Origin: Collinsella aerofaciens | GTDB taxonomy: Bacteria > Actinomycetota > Coriobacteriia > Coriobacteriales > Coriobacteriaceae | Assembly: GCF_015555045.1 (NCBI RefSeq) | Contig: NZ_JADNJQ010000023.1 | Location: forward strand, 1-34,545 | DNA: 34,545 bases | Direction of reading: 5' to 3' | Program-made: the position numbers and the translations under genes | Notes under the pieces: generated by a model | Database searches by the model: none | Seen by the model: only the letters and a program-made list of their open reading frames with translations | What the model was told of the DNA's origin: nothing | Shown here: positions 7,434 through 14,799 of the stretch, one piece after another | Layout of the letters: each line of letters opens with the position of its first letter | How positions within the stretch are numbered: the first letter of the stretch is position 1

Positions 7434-8561
7434 ATGCGCACAGCAAACACGCATAAAAACATGGCACGCTGCGCTGCTACGGCAACCCTCGCTTGTGTTT
7501 TGGGCTTGGGCCTCGCGGCTCCTGCCTACGCCGATACCGCATCCGACCTTGCCGCTGCTCGTACGAAGCTCGAGCAGATCGGTACCCAAACCCAACAGAT
7601 TTACGATGAGCTCGCCACACAAACGCAGGCGCTCGATCAGACTGCCGGCGAGATCACGCAGAAGCAGCAGGAGATCGCCGATGGTCAGGGCAAGCTCTCG
7701 ACCTATGTCGCCGGCGAGTACAAAACTGGCGGTCTGAGCCTGCTTCAGGTTCTGACGGGCGTCGATGACCTGAGCGATATGCTCAACCGTCTGTTCTACT
7801 ACGGCAAAGTTTCCGATAAGCAGGCTCAGACCATTCAAGAGGTCAAGGAGCTTAAGCAGCAGCTCACCGATAAGCAGGCCGAGCAGGAGAAGAACGTCGC
7901 CGCCACGCAAAAGAAGGTCGACGAGCTTAACGCCCAGCAGGCTGAAGCCCAGAACGTCGTAAACTCCCTGGATTCGCAGCTGCAGGCCGAGCTTGCCGCC
8001 GAGGCCGAGGCCAACGCCGCGCTGCAGGCCGGCATCAACGCCAGTACCGCCGAGAAGGCCACGGTGAGCAACGAGACTGCCGGTACGACCGAGAACACCA
8101 ACAACGGTGGTCAGACCAGCAATAACAACAATCAGGGCGGCAACACTCCGGCTCCTACGCCGGCACCTACTCCGACGCCGCAGCCCTCCACGCCTGCTCC
8201 GGCTCCGACGCCTTCTGCTCCGAGCCAGTCCGTCGACGGCGGTTCTGTTGTCTCGCGTGCATACAGCAAGCTTGGTTGTGCTTATTCCTGGGGCGGAATT
8301 GGCCCGAACAGCTTCGACTGCTCTGGTTTTGTTAGCTATTGCCTCACTGGTCGCTATTGCCGCCTGGGCACCACGGGTACCTTTATGGGATGGACGCGTG
8401 TGTCCGATCCGCAGCCCGGTGACGTTGTGGTCAACTCGTACCACACCGGCATTTACATCGGTGGTGGTCAGATGATTCATGCTTCCGATTACAACACGGG
8501 TGTTATCATCAGCTCCGTTGCCGCCGGCATGAACAATAACTATATCTTCGTGCGTTACTAA
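7434..8561 (+). CDS. Secreted NlpC/P60 peptidoglycan hydrolase
   Basis: This 375-residue protein is probably a cell-wall D,L-endopeptidase. A signal peptide (basic start, hydrophobic core, AYA-D cleavage near residue 33) is followed by two long coiled-coil segments (about 34-110 and 120-205), as in RipA/PcsB-type enzymes. A linker rich in Asn, Gly, then Pro-Thr-Ala (about 215-265) follows. The C-terminal NlpC/P60 domain has catalytic C296 (FDCSGF), H337 (YHTGIYIG) and H349 (MIHAS). The start has GGAAAGGAAG upstream. A strong hairpin terminator follows at 8585. The coiled coil may keep the enzyme inactive until a partner binds, as in its relatives; this is inference. Confidence 0.92.
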   Translation: MRTANTHKNMARCAATATLACVLGLGLAAPAYADTASDLAAARTKLEQIGTQTQQIYDELATQTQALDQTAGEITQKQQEIADGQGKLSTYVAGEYKTGGLSLLQVLTGVDDLSDMLNRLFYYGKVSDKQAQTIQEVKELKQQLTDKQAEQEKNVAATQKKVDELNAQQAEAQNVVNSLDSQLQAELAAEAEANAALQAGINASTAEKATVSNETAGTTENTNNGGQTSNNNNQGGNTPAPTPAPTPTPQPSTPAPAPTPSAPSQSVDGGSVVSRAYSKLGCAYSWGGIGPNSFDCSGFVSYCLTGRYCRLGTTGTFMGWTRVSDPQPGDVVVNSYHTGIYIGGGQMIHASDYNTGVIISSVAAGMNNNYIFVRY

Positions 8562-8584
8562 GTATTCAGATAAAGCAAACTGAT

Positions 8585-8617
8585 ATGGACCTCGTGGCTT
8601 TGAGTCATGGGGTCCAT
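8585..8617 (+). terminator. Terminator after NlpC/P60 gene
   Basis: A 14-bp stem with three G-U pairs (arms starting ATGGACC and ending GGTCCAT) and a 5-nt loop lies 23 bases after the stop and is followed by TCTTTTA. Confidence 0.8.
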
Positions 8618-8635
8618 TCTTTTACCTTTCGTGCA

Positions 8636-8670
8636 GGCCGCTATCTAGTTTTGAATACTAGATAGCGGCC
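8636..8670. promoter_or_regulatory. Perfect dyad upstream of DegV gene (operator)
   Basis: GGCCGCTATCTAGT (8636-8649) and its exact complement (8657-8670) flank TTTGAAT. The inner 17 bases (8642-8658) are repeated exactly at 10316-10332, in the promoter of the DUF1836 gene. It ends 20 bases before a TATAAT at 8691 and has no T-run, so an operator is more likely than a terminator. Confidence 0.6.
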
Positions 8671-8690
8671 CAATCGGTCTGCAAGATGGC

Positions 8691-8696
8691 TATAAT
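8691..8696 (+). promoter_or_regulatory. -10 element of the DegV gene
   Basis: A perfect TATAAT lies 30 bases before the ATG. The expected -35 place (GCCCAA) is poor and touches the edge of the dyad at 8636-8670, as in promoters needing an activator or controlled by a bound regulator. Confidence 0.55.
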
Positions 8697-8725
8697 TGAA
8701 TGGGAACGATTAGAAAGGACCCTCT

Positions 8726-9592
8726 ATGAGCTGGGCACTTATCTCCGATTCAAGCTGCAACCTCCGCGATTGGCAACCGACCGCGCCCCATACCACCTTT
8801 GCATTTGCGCCCCTCAAAATTCGAGTGGGGGAGCGTGAATTCGTCGATGACCTTTCGCTCGATGTTCATGAGCTCAACTGCGCTGTTCAGGCGGAGACGA
8901 ACGCTTCTTCGAGCGCTTGTCCCAGCGTAGGGGAGTGGGCCGAGCTCTTCAAATTGGCAGACAAGACCATTTGCATGCCGATCTCTGAGGGCGTGTCGGG
9001 CAGCTACAACGCGGCAGCCACGGCTCGCGATATGGTTCTTGCCGAGGAGCCCGACCGACAGATTCATCTAGTCAATTCACGCGCAGCTGGCGGCAAAATG
9101 GACCTCATTTTCTTGCTATTCGACCGCTATCTTGCAAGCAATCCGAATGTCTCATTCGAGGAAGCTTGCGCATACTTCGATAGCCTTGAACAGAACAGCA
9201 AAATCCTCTTCAGCTTGTGCAATTACGAAAACCTCGCCAAAGCCGGACGTATCCCCAAGGCAGCCGGCGTTATTGCCAACAAGCTCAATATCCGCATTTT
9301 GGGCACGGCGAGTGAGGCCGGTAAAATCGAACTCGTCGGGCACACGCGTGGCGAAAAGAAGATGCTCAACAAGATCATCGATACCATGGAAGCCGAGGGT
9401 TTTACGGGCGGCGAGGTCGTCATCGATCACGTTGAGAACGAAGCTGGAGCCCAGGCGCTTACTGATCGCATAGTCGAACATTGGCCCGGCTCCAAGACCA
9501 TCATCATGCCCTGCAACGGCCTGGATTCCTATTACGCCGAGATGCACGGCCTGATCATCGGCTACGGCATGGGCGTAGCTTCGGGCAAATAA
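8726..9592 (+). CDS. DegV family fatty-acid-binding protein
   Basis: This 288-residue protein is a DegV (FakB-type) lipid carrier: it holds a fatty acid for phosphorylation by a FakA-type kinase so that outside fatty acids can enter phospholipids. Seen: the N-terminal ALISDSSCNL, the PISEGVSGSYNAA loop (about 85-97) that binds the carboxylate in the family, LVNSRAAGG (~114-122), and NYENLAKAGRIP. Length is typical. GAAAGGA lies 7 bases before the start. It is a single-gene unit between a terminator and a bidirectional terminator, convergent with the DUF1836 gene. No FakA kinase gene is in the window. The lipid it carries is unknown. Confidence 0.92.
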   Translation: MSWALISDSSCNLRDWQPTAPHTTFAFAPLKIRVGEREFVDDLSLDVHELNCAVQAETNASSSACPSVGEWAELFKLADKTICMPISEGVSGSYNAAATARDMVLAEEPDRQIHLVNSRAAGGKMDLIFLLFDRYLASNPNVSFEEACAYFDSLEQNSKILFSLCNYENLAKAGRIPKAAGVIANKLNIRILGTASEAGKIELVGHTRGEKKMLNKIIDTMEAEGFTGGEVVIDHVENEAGAQALTDRIVEHWPGSKTIIMPCNGLDSYYAEMHGLIIGYGMGVASGK

Positions 9593-9608
9593 AGTCCAAC
9601 CAAGCAAA

Positions 9609-9656
9609 AAAACGGGCGGGACAAAGCGACAGATGGCTCTTTGTCCCGCCCGTTTT
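9609..9656. terminator. Bidirectional terminator, DegV / DUF1836
   Basis: An 18-bp perfect stem (AAAACGGGCGGGACAAAG, 9609-9626, with 9639-9656) has T-runs on both strands. It ends 10 bases before the DUF1836 stop and begins 17 bases after the DegV stop, so it serves both convergent genes. Confidence 0.88.
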
Positions 9657-9665
9657 ATACGTCGG

Positions 9666-10277
9666 CTAGCTATTAAACCCGTTGAACTTGAGATAGCTCA
9701 TCAAGTAAGCCTTCGAAACGAAGGACGATACCGCGCTACGCACAAGCAGCGACTCACGCGTTACCTGATGCGCCGTATCGGGCACGGGAGTCTGCTCGAC
9801 GGAAAACGCCGCACGAATCGATGCCTCGAGCTGATCGACCACATAATCAAAGGCCGTCGGGGCATCGTAGCTCAAACGCTGAATGTTAAAGAGTGCCTGC
9901 ACAGCAGCAATAGGTAGCACCTGCTTAAAGATGCAGATAGCGATCACGCGGGCAATCTGCTCGCGGCCATATTGCTTTTTGACCGGAGCAGGCACCAGGC
10001 CAACCTTTACGTAGTTATTGATCATCGATGGCGTAATGATAGGCTGCTCAACGCAAAGGGACAGCGGCTCCATCCACAGCGCGACATACTCAATGACCTG
10101 GTCGCGGTAGAGCGTCACATTGGGCAACTGGTCGTAGCGCGGCAGACTCAACGTATTGAGTTTGCGTACGATATCGGACTGAATAAATGCATCAGGCAGC
10201 ACAGTGGGCTGAATATCCTCAGATTTAATGCTGACCGACGAATCAGACATCGGAATAACGTGTTTAACGTGATTCAT
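9666..10277 (-). CDS. DUF1836 protein, putative transcription regulator
   Basis: This is a 203-residue protein of the DUF1836 family. The core LPRYDQLPNVTLYRDQVIEY is followed by ITPSMINNYVKVGLVPAPVKKQYGREQIARVI, which reads like a MerR-type helix-turn-helix and wing. The C-terminal half is helical. I place the start at the ATG at 10277 because GGAGG lies 7 bases upstream; the frame is open 33 codons further but overlaps the promoter. Family members often neighbour DegV genes, and here both genes share a 17-nt upstream sequence, so control of itself and of the DegV gene is likely (inference). It is terminated by the shared hairpin at 9609. Confidence 0.82.
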   Translation of the reverse strand: MNHVKHVIPMSDSSVSIKSEDIQPTVLPDAFIQSDIVRKLNTLSLPRYDQLPNVTLYRDQVIEYVALWMEPLSLCVEQPIITPSMINNYVKVGLVPAPVKKQYGREQIARVIAICIFKQVLPIAAVQALFNIQRLSYDAPTAFDYVVDQLEASIRAAFSVEQTPVPDTAHQVTRESLLVRSAVSSFVSKAYLMSYLKFNGFNS

Positions 10278-10301
10278 AAAGGTCCTCCGTTCATCTTCTA
10301 T

Positions 10302-10332
10302 ATTGTATTCTAGATTATCTAGTTTTGAATAC
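10302..10332 (-). promoter_or_regulatory. DUF1836 promoter with embedded operator
   Basis: On the minus strand TTCAAA (10324-10329) and TACAAT (10302-10307) are spaced by 16. The spacer is nearly filled by the 13-nt palindrome CTAGATTATCTAG (10310-10322). The segment 10316-10332 is identical to 8642-8658 upstream of the DegV gene. A bound protein would cover the promoter, pointing to repression. Confidence 0.6.
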
Positions 10333-10349
10333 CACATAGCCGGCAAGAA

Positions 10350-10389
10350 AAATGGCGGGACTGTGCACTGATGCATCGTCCCGCCATTT
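10350..10389 (-). terminator. Terminator of trxB
   Basis: A 12-bp stem (AAATGGCGGGAC, 10350-10361, with 10378-10389) and 16-nt loop lies 42 bases past the trxB stop. On the minus strand the stem is followed by a T-rich tract. Confidence 0.8.
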
Positions 10390-10430
10390 AGTTAATAGAT
10401 AACAACATTACATAAGATATATTATCGTAC

Positions 10431-11369
10431 TTATCCGCGGAGAAACGCGTATGCGCTGGTTGCCGCTATGGCTCCATCAGAAACGGCGGTCACAACCTGG
10501 CGTAAACGCTTGGAACGGATATCGCCAGCGGCAAATAGACCTGGCGTGCGGGTCGCCATAGATTCATCAGTTAGAATGCCGCCATCAGGCGCCAAATCGA
10601 CGAGATGCTCAACAAGCTCGGTATGGGGTTGCGTGCCGGCAAAGACAAAAATGCCAAACGAGCCAGGCTCAAATGACTCGGTATGAATTTCCCCGGATGC
10701 ATTGTCCTTAAAGGCGATCGTCGTTGGCGTCGCTTCACCAGAAAGTTCAACAATACTAGTTTGGTACCTAACTGTAATATTGTCCTTTTCGAGTACTTTC
10801 TGAACAACACCATCAGGGGCACGGAACTGATCGCGGCGCAAAACGATGGTCACGCTGCCGGCGATTTCTGACAAGAACAGAGCTTCCTCGCAGGCAGCAT
10901 TGCCGCCGCCGATGACAAAGACCTGCTTGCCGCGAAAGAACATGCCGTCGCACGTCGCGCAATACGAAACGCCGCGACCGCGATACGTATCCTCGCCAAC
11001 AAAACCAGCAGATCGCGGCGTGGCACCCATGCACGCAATGACGCTCTTGGACAGCGTATCGCCCATATCGTGATGCACCGTAAACAGCGCTGCATCGGCA
11101 TCGTAATCGATACCCGAAACCATGCTCCATGCGACCTGTGCTCCCAGGCCCTCTGCATGTTGCTGAAAACGCTCGCCGAGTTCGGCGCCACTCAAGAGCG
11201 GAATGCCCGGATAGTTCTCGACTTCATTGGTCGTGGCGATCTGTCCACCCGACATGCCCTGCTCAATCACGGTCGTCGTCAGGTTGGCACGCGCAGCGTA
11301 AATGGCGGCAGCATAGCCCGCGGGGCCGCCGCCGATAATCGCAACATCGATTGTCTGATCGGTAGTCAT
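10431..11369 (-). CDS. trxB: Thioredoxin reductase
   Basis: This flavoprotein uses NADPH to reduce thioredoxin. The 312-residue length is typical of the low-molecular-weight type. Seen: the FAD loop GGGPAG at 13-18, the redox pair CATC at about 134-137, the second nucleotide-binding GGGNAACEEA, and the C-terminal FAD motif FAAGDIR. The start is the ATG at 11369, with GAGAGGA upstream; an in-frame upstream extension does not resemble the family. It is divergent from the glycosyltransferase and ends with its own terminator. No thioredoxin gene is adjacent, so its partner is elsewhere; a ferredoxin- or other disulfide-linked role cannot be excluded. Confidence 0.93.
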   Translation of the reverse strand: MTTDQTIDVAIIGGGPAGYAAAIYAARANLTTTVIEQGMSGGQIATTNEVENYPGIPLLSGAELGERFQQHAEGLGAQVAWSMVSGIDYDADAALFTVHHDMGDTLSKSVIACMGATPRSAGFVGEDTYRGRGVSYCATCDGMFFRGKQVFVIGGGNAACEEALFLSEIAGSVTIVLRRDQFRAPDGVVQKVLEKDNITVRYQTSIVELSGEATPTTIAFKDNASGEIHTESFEPGSFGIFVFAGTQPHTELVEHLVDLAPDGGILTDESMATRTPGLFAAGDIRSKRLRQVVTAVSDGAIAATSAYAFLRG

Positions 11370-11487
11370 GAAGAGTCCTCTCGTCGAAACGTTGTCGTTC
11401 TTTGCGCTCATACCCAAATTTACGTGAACGTGACACTCATGCACTACAATGATAAATCCATGTTACAACGTCGAAGGGGAGTTATCG

Positions 11488-12789
11488 ATGGATCAGACGC
11501 AGACGAGCGACGATGCTCCCCTGCTCACGAACAGCGCTCCCCAATCGGAGCAAACCACGCTCTTGGCTCAGCAAAAACCCCTCGTGACCATCGTGCACGC
11601 CTCGGTCGGCTCGGGCCACAAGGCCGCCGCAAATGCGATTGCGCAGGCATTCGACCTCATCCGCGGCACCAATGGCATCCCCGAGGATGTTGAGATTGAA
11701 GTGCTCGATATCCTTGATTTTGGACGAATTAAATTCGACGGCAATAAGACCGCGGCTTCTTTTACGGGAGCCACGCGCCCCATTTACGACCTGACCTGGC
11801 GATATACGCTTACGGGGCATCTTCTCTGGGGTGGCGGCACGGCATGGTCGCGAATTATGTTCCCCGCCTTCAACGAATATATTCGTCGCCGCAGGCCTAT
11901 AGCCGTGCTCGCAACGCACATCACAGCAGCCAATGTTGCCGTGGGCGCCCGCGTCATCACGGGTATCGATTATCCGGTCATCTGCGTGCCGACCGATTAC
12001 GAAGTCGAAGGATTTTGGCCCCACAAGGACACCGACCTATTCTGCGTAGCCAACGAGTTTATGGCCGAAACGCTGCGGCCGCGCAAGGTTCCCGAGTCAA
12101 AGATCCGCATAACGGGCATCCCCATCCGAGCCGGTTTCGATTCAGATTACAAACGCGAGGATGAGCTGAGCAAGTTCAATCTCCCCATAGACAAAACCGT
12201 CGTATTGGTGATGGCCGGCGCCAGTTTGCCCCAACCATACGTGCGTTTCCGTGCCGCGATGGACCACACGCTCCCCTTCTTACGCAGCTTTGAGGACATG
12301 CACTTTGTCTTTTTACCGGGCAAGGATAAGGAATACGCCACCCGACTCAAGACGCTCTTCGACGCCATGAAACTCGACAACGTCACGGTTCTGGACTACG
12401 TGGACGACATGGCGGCCCTCATGCACGGCTGCGACCTGGCAATTCTCAAATCGGGCGGACTCACCGTCACCGAGTGCCTGTGCGCTCATCTGCCGATGAT
12501 CCTGCTGGGCAAGTCCTATGGCCAGGAAAAGGCAAACACCACGATGCTCACCGGCATGGGCGCCAGCATGCATGTCACCACCGCACGAGAACTCATCGTG
12601 ACGCTTCGTCACCTGCACGACCACCCTGAGTCGCTCAAAGCCCTACTCATCAACGGCGAAGTCCTGCGCCGTCCACGCGCAGCGGAGGACATCGCCATCG
12701 CAACCATGGAGCTCGTAGGCAAACCCCAAAAGCGCAAACGAGCCTTCTGTCGCTTCTACTGGGGCGGAAAACCCGCTCATATCAGGTAG
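11488..12789 (+). CDS. MGDG-synthase-like glycosyltransferase
   Basis: This 433-residue protein belongs to the family of plant MGDG synthase and bacterial UgtP, which transfer sugar from a UDP donor to diacylglycerol at the inner membrane face. The N-terminal MGDG-synthase domain is clear (VTIVHASVGSGHKAAANAI, about 33-51). The C-terminal GT28-type donor site has VLVMAGASLPQPY and LKSGGLTVTECLCAHLPMIL. The start at 11488 has GGGGAG 8 bases upstream. TACAAT at 11445-11450 may be its -10. It is the third lipid-related gene in the window, after pgsA and DegV. The sugar and the number of sugars added are not shown by the sequence. The C-terminus is basic. Confidence 0.85.
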   Translation: MDQTQTSDDAPLLTNSAPQSEQTTLLAQQKPLVTIVHASVGSGHKAAANAIAQAFDLIRGTNGIPEDVEIEVLDILDFGRIKFDGNKTAASFTGATRPIYDLTWRYTLTGHLLWGGGTAWSRIMFPAFNEYIRRRRPIAVLATHITAANVAVGARVITGIDYPVICVPTDYEVEGFWPHKDTDLFCVANEFMAETLRPRKVPESKIRITGIPIRAGFDSDYKREDELSKFNLPIDKTVVLVMAGASLPQPYVRFRAAMDHTLPFLRSFEDMHFVFLPGKDKEYATRLKTLFDAMKLDNVTVLDYVDDMAALMHGCDLAILKSGGLTVTECLCAHLPMILLGKSYGQEKANTTMLTGMGASMHVTTARELIVTLRHLHDHPESLKALLINGEVLRRPRAAEDIAIATMELVGKPQKRKRAFCRFYWGGKPAHIR

Positions 12790-12799
12790 ACGAAAGTCC

Positions 12800-12903
12800 G
12801 CTGCTCAGCGGGAGCCGCCCATATATCATTCCATGCTCAAACATTCTCGCTGCGCTGCGAAACTGCGCGTGGAACGATATATGGGCGGCTCCCGCTGAGC
12901 AGC
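12800..12903. repeat. Foldback repeat unit 1
   Basis: Two 34-base arms (12800-12833 and 12870-12903) are reverse complements with a single mismatch and enclose a 36-base loop. The segment 12823-12869, read on the minus strand, is the same 47-base core found on the plus strand in unit 2. The outer arm (GCTGCTCAGCGGGAGCCGCC) has no counterpart in the other units. Confidence 0.88.
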
Positions 12904-12980
12904 TACGTTTACTTACTAGCAGCTACTTCGGTATCCCCTCCATTAGAACCTGCAAAGGTAAAACAGGAAAATATAAATAG

Positions 12981-13029
12981 AGTTAGCCGATGCGACAAAG
13001 GAGGCATCCCTTTATCGCATCGGCTAACT
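12981..13029. repeat. Hairpin between foldback units
   Basis: A perfect 15-bp stem (AGTTAGCCGATGCGA, 12981-12995, with 13015-13029), a one-base mismatch and five more pairs enclose a short loop. It is unrelated to the foldback core. Both sides are moderately T-rich in the outgoing direction, so it may be the terminator for either convergent gene. Confidence 0.6.
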
Positions 13030-13060
13030 AGAAAGATTGTTTTATGTCAAGCATGTAGCC

Positions 13061-13158
13061 CTTTCGCCTGAGCCCCATACATATCGTCCCGCGCGCAGTT
13101 TCGCAGCGAAGCGAGAATGTTTGAGCACGGGATGATATGTATGGGGCTCAGGCGAAAG
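13061..13158. repeat. Foldback repeat unit 2
   Basis: Two 30-base arms (13061-13090 and 13129-13158) are reverse complements with one mismatch around a 38-base loop. The 47-base core at 13092-13138 matches unit 1 in opposite orientation with few differences. The outer arm (CTTTCGCCTGAGCCCCATAC) differs from that of unit 1, so the core is conserved while the arms are not. Confidence 0.88.
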
Positions 13159-13176
13159 CGGGATCCGTGCGCCCCT

Positions 13177-13209
13177 GCGAAGCGAGAATGTTTGAGCATG
13201 GAATGATAT
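13177..13209 (+). repeat. Solo copy of the foldback core
   Basis: Thirty-three bases match the core of unit 2 (13106-13138) with two differences and unit 1 with one. No matching left arm precedes it; the flank after it is followed within 35 bases by the dut stop. It looks like a half or decayed unit. Confidence 0.85.
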
Positions 13210-13243
13210 AGGTAAGCCCCGGGCGGGAGGGATACGAGTACCC

Positions 13244-13687
13244 CTAGGCGACGCCGCTGGAGCCGAAGCCTCCGTTGCCTCGGTCGGTTTCGTCTAGTTC
13301 TTCTACTTCTATGAGGTTGACCGTGGGGACTTCTTGGATGACAAGTTGGGCTATGCGGTCGCCTTTGTTGATTTGGATGTTGTTGGAGGGATCCAGGTTA
13401 ATGAGGATAACCTTGAGTTCTCCTCGGTAGTGGGCGTCGATGAGGCCCGGCGTATTGACTATAGACAGGCCCTGCTTGATGGCCAAACCGCTTCGGGGCT
13501 GGACGAAGCCGGCGTAGCCATCGGGCAGGGCGATGGCCAGCCCAGTAGAGACCAGACGGCGTTCGAAGGGCTTCAGGATGCAGTCCTCGTTGGAGCGCAA
13601 ATCCAAGCCGGCATCAGTGGGATGGGCGTATTTGGGAAGCTCGACGGTGGGGTCGAGACGCTTTATGTTGACGGTAATGTTGGACAT
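13244..13687 (-). CDS. dut: dUTP diphosphatase
   Basis: It cleaves dUTP to dUMP, keeping uracil out of DNA and feeding thymidylate synthesis. All five trimeric dUTPase motifs are visible in 147 residues: [34 protein letters not shown] and the C-terminal [10 protein letters not shown] that closes the active site. It begins 4 bases after the nrdR stop, so the two are one operon. The pairing joins nucleotide-pool control and enzyme. Confidence 0.95.
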   Translation of the reverse strand: MSNITVNIKRLDPTVELPKYAHPTDAGLDLRSNEDCILKPFERRLVSTGLAIALPDGYAGFVQPRSGLAIKQGLSIVNTPGLIDAHYRGELKVILINLDPSNNIQINKGDRIAQLVIQEVPTVNLIEVEELDETDRGNGGFGSSGVA

Positions 13688-13691
13688 GAAA

Positions 13692-14135
13692 TCACCTTAG
13701 CTTGTCGAGCTCTTGCAGAAACTCATCGACGTCTTTGAAATCGCGATAGACCGAGGCAAAGCGGATGTAGGCCACTTTATCGATCTTGGCCAACCGCTTA
13801 AGAACCATATCGCCCAGCTCATGGGACGTAACAGCCGTGAGCGTACGGGAACGAAGCTCAACCTCAATATCGTCAATGATCTCGTTGAGCTTTTTAGTGT
13901 CGATATCTCGCTTGATCGTGGCGCGCATCAAACCGACCAGCAGCTTATTGCGATCGAACCGTTGCTTGGATCCGTCTGACTTAATGACCTCGATAGGGTC
14001 TTCACAACGCTCAAATGTCGTAAAGCGATAATTGCATGAGCAGCATTCGCGACGGCGCTTGATGGTGTTATTTGATTCCTGCATGCGGGAATCAACGACG
14101 CGGGTATGTGCCTTGCCGCATTTGGGACAGCGCAT
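13692..14135 (-). CDS. nrdR: Transcriptional repressor NrdR
   Basis: NrdR senses ATP/dATP and represses ribonucleotide reductase genes. The 147-residue protein has the zinc ribbon (C3-x2-C6 and C31-x2-C34) and the ATP-cone ([20 protein letters not shown]). GAGGTACC lies at the usual place upstream of the start. It is the first gene of an operon with dut. A typical NrdR box was not seen in this window, so its targets are elsewhere. The order nrdR-LysM protein-lexA is also found in mycobacteria. Confidence 0.95.
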   Translation of the reverse strand: MRCPKCGKAHTRVVDSRMQESNNTIKRRRECCSCNYRFTTFERCEDPIEVIKSDGSKQRFDRNKLLVGLMRATIKRDIDTKKLNEIIDDIEVELRSRTLTAVTSHELGDMVLKRLAKIDKVAYIRFASVYRDFKDVDEFLQELDKLR

Positions 14136-14186
14136 GGTACCTCCTCTAAAACGATTACAAGGGTACCATGCGACGGTACTTAAATC

Positions 14187-14639
14187 TTATGAACGTGCGG
14201 GAACTTTAAGATGCGCACCGGCATCGAGCGAGCCATGCTCCAGGTGATTGACGTTGCGGATCATATCAGAGGTCTCCTGCGTGGAAAGACCCTCAATCGG
14301 ATGCTCCTGGGCTAGCGACCACAAGGAATCGCCAGACTGAACACGGACGGTCTCGTAGGTAACGTTGGATACCGACTCGGCATATGCGGCGTGACGAGCG
14401 CTGAAGATCGAGGTGGCAAGTACAAAGAAGAGCGTGAGCGCAACGGCTAGGGCGACAATCGTCGAAGCCTTTAGGGCAACGGGGGCCGAAGTCGTGGCGA
14501 CGCACTGGCTGCGGACGGGCTTGCCAGGCAGTGTTTGGAAACCAGATCGGCCGCCTTTAACAACCGTGAAAGCCGGCGCCGCAGGCGTCTCGAGCTTAAG
14601 GGCGAGGTTTCCCTGGACCATATCCGTTGCGTTCATCAT
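14187..14639 (-). CDS. LysM membrane protein, likely SOS division inhibitor
   Basis: This 150-residue protein has a cytoplasmic N-terminus, one membrane span (about 59-80) and an outer LysM domain (about 96-146, VRVQSGDSLWSLAQEH to LKVPA) that binds peptidoglycan. It is divergent from lexA, like yneA in Bacillus, Rv2719c in Mycobacterium and divS in Corynebacterium, which are made after DNA damage to delay division. Its promoter has a LexA box in the spacer. Two Met codons start it (14639 or 14636); GAGGAG lies just upstream and the second is better spaced. The N-terminal ~55 residues are longer than in YneA. The function is by analogy of architecture and place. Confidence 0.8.
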   Translation of the reverse strand: MMNATDMVQGNLALKLETPAAPAFTVVKGGRSGFQTLPGKPVRSQCVATTSAPVALKASTIVALAVALTLFFVLATSIFSARHAAYAESVSNVTYETVRVQSGDSLWSLAQEHPIEGLSTQETSDMIRNVNHLEHGSLDAGAHLKVPARS

Positions 14640-14707
14640 GTTCTCCTCTCGCGTGTTTTGCTGAGAACAGTTTTATCAAGCCGCGCGGACAAAAATGTCT
14701 AGCGCGA

Positions 14708-14719
14708 GAACGAATGTTC
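14708..14719. promoter_or_regulatory. LexA box 1
   Basis: GAACGAATGTTC is a full palindromic match to the Gram-positive SOS box (GAAC-N4-GTTC). It lies downstream of the -10 of the LysM gene. Confidence 0.8.
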
Positions 14720-14726
14720 GGTTATT

Positions 14727-14754
14727 ATTATCTTCGAACAGTTGTTCCTGTCAA
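14727..14754 (-). promoter_or_regulatory. Promoter of the LysM gene
   Basis: On the minus strand TTGACA (14749-14754) and GATAAT (14727-14732) are spaced by 16 bases. LexA box 2 fills the spacer, so LexA binding would block RNA polymerase. Confidence 0.7.
14735..14748. promoter_or_regulatory. LexA box 2
   Basis: CGAACAGTTGTTCC matches GAAC-N4-GTTC exactly and sits in the promoter spacer of the LysM gene and about 50 bases upstream of lexA. Confidence 0.85.
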
Positions 14755-14762
14755 GCAATAAT

Positions 14763-14776
14763 CGAACATTTGTTTG
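14763..14776. promoter_or_regulatory. LexA box 3
   Basis: CGAACATTTGTTTG is a near match to the SOS box (GAAC-N4-GTTT), 23 bases before the lexA start. Three sites in about 70 bases suggest graded control of both divergent genes. Confidence 0.7.
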
Positions 14777-14799
14777 ACATTGGCAGAGAGGATCCCCTG

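Larger units (their letters stand above)
12790..13243. other. Convergent intergenic region full of hairpins
   Basis: No gene is seen in these 454 bases. They hold two ~100-base foldback units, a third solo core and an unrelated hairpin. The gap lies between convergent genes (glycosyltransferase and dut), a common place for repeat elements and bidirectional terminators. Confidence 0.8.

Noticed and set aside
7398-8480. Long minus-strand frame opposite the NlpC/P60 gene
   Set aside because: It is Leu/Arg/Gly-rich, antisense to a gene with clear catalytic residues, and is a codon-bias shadow.
12800-13209. CRISPR array
   Set aside because: The three cores are in mixed orientation with irregular spacing and large hairpin arms; there are no spacers of regular length.
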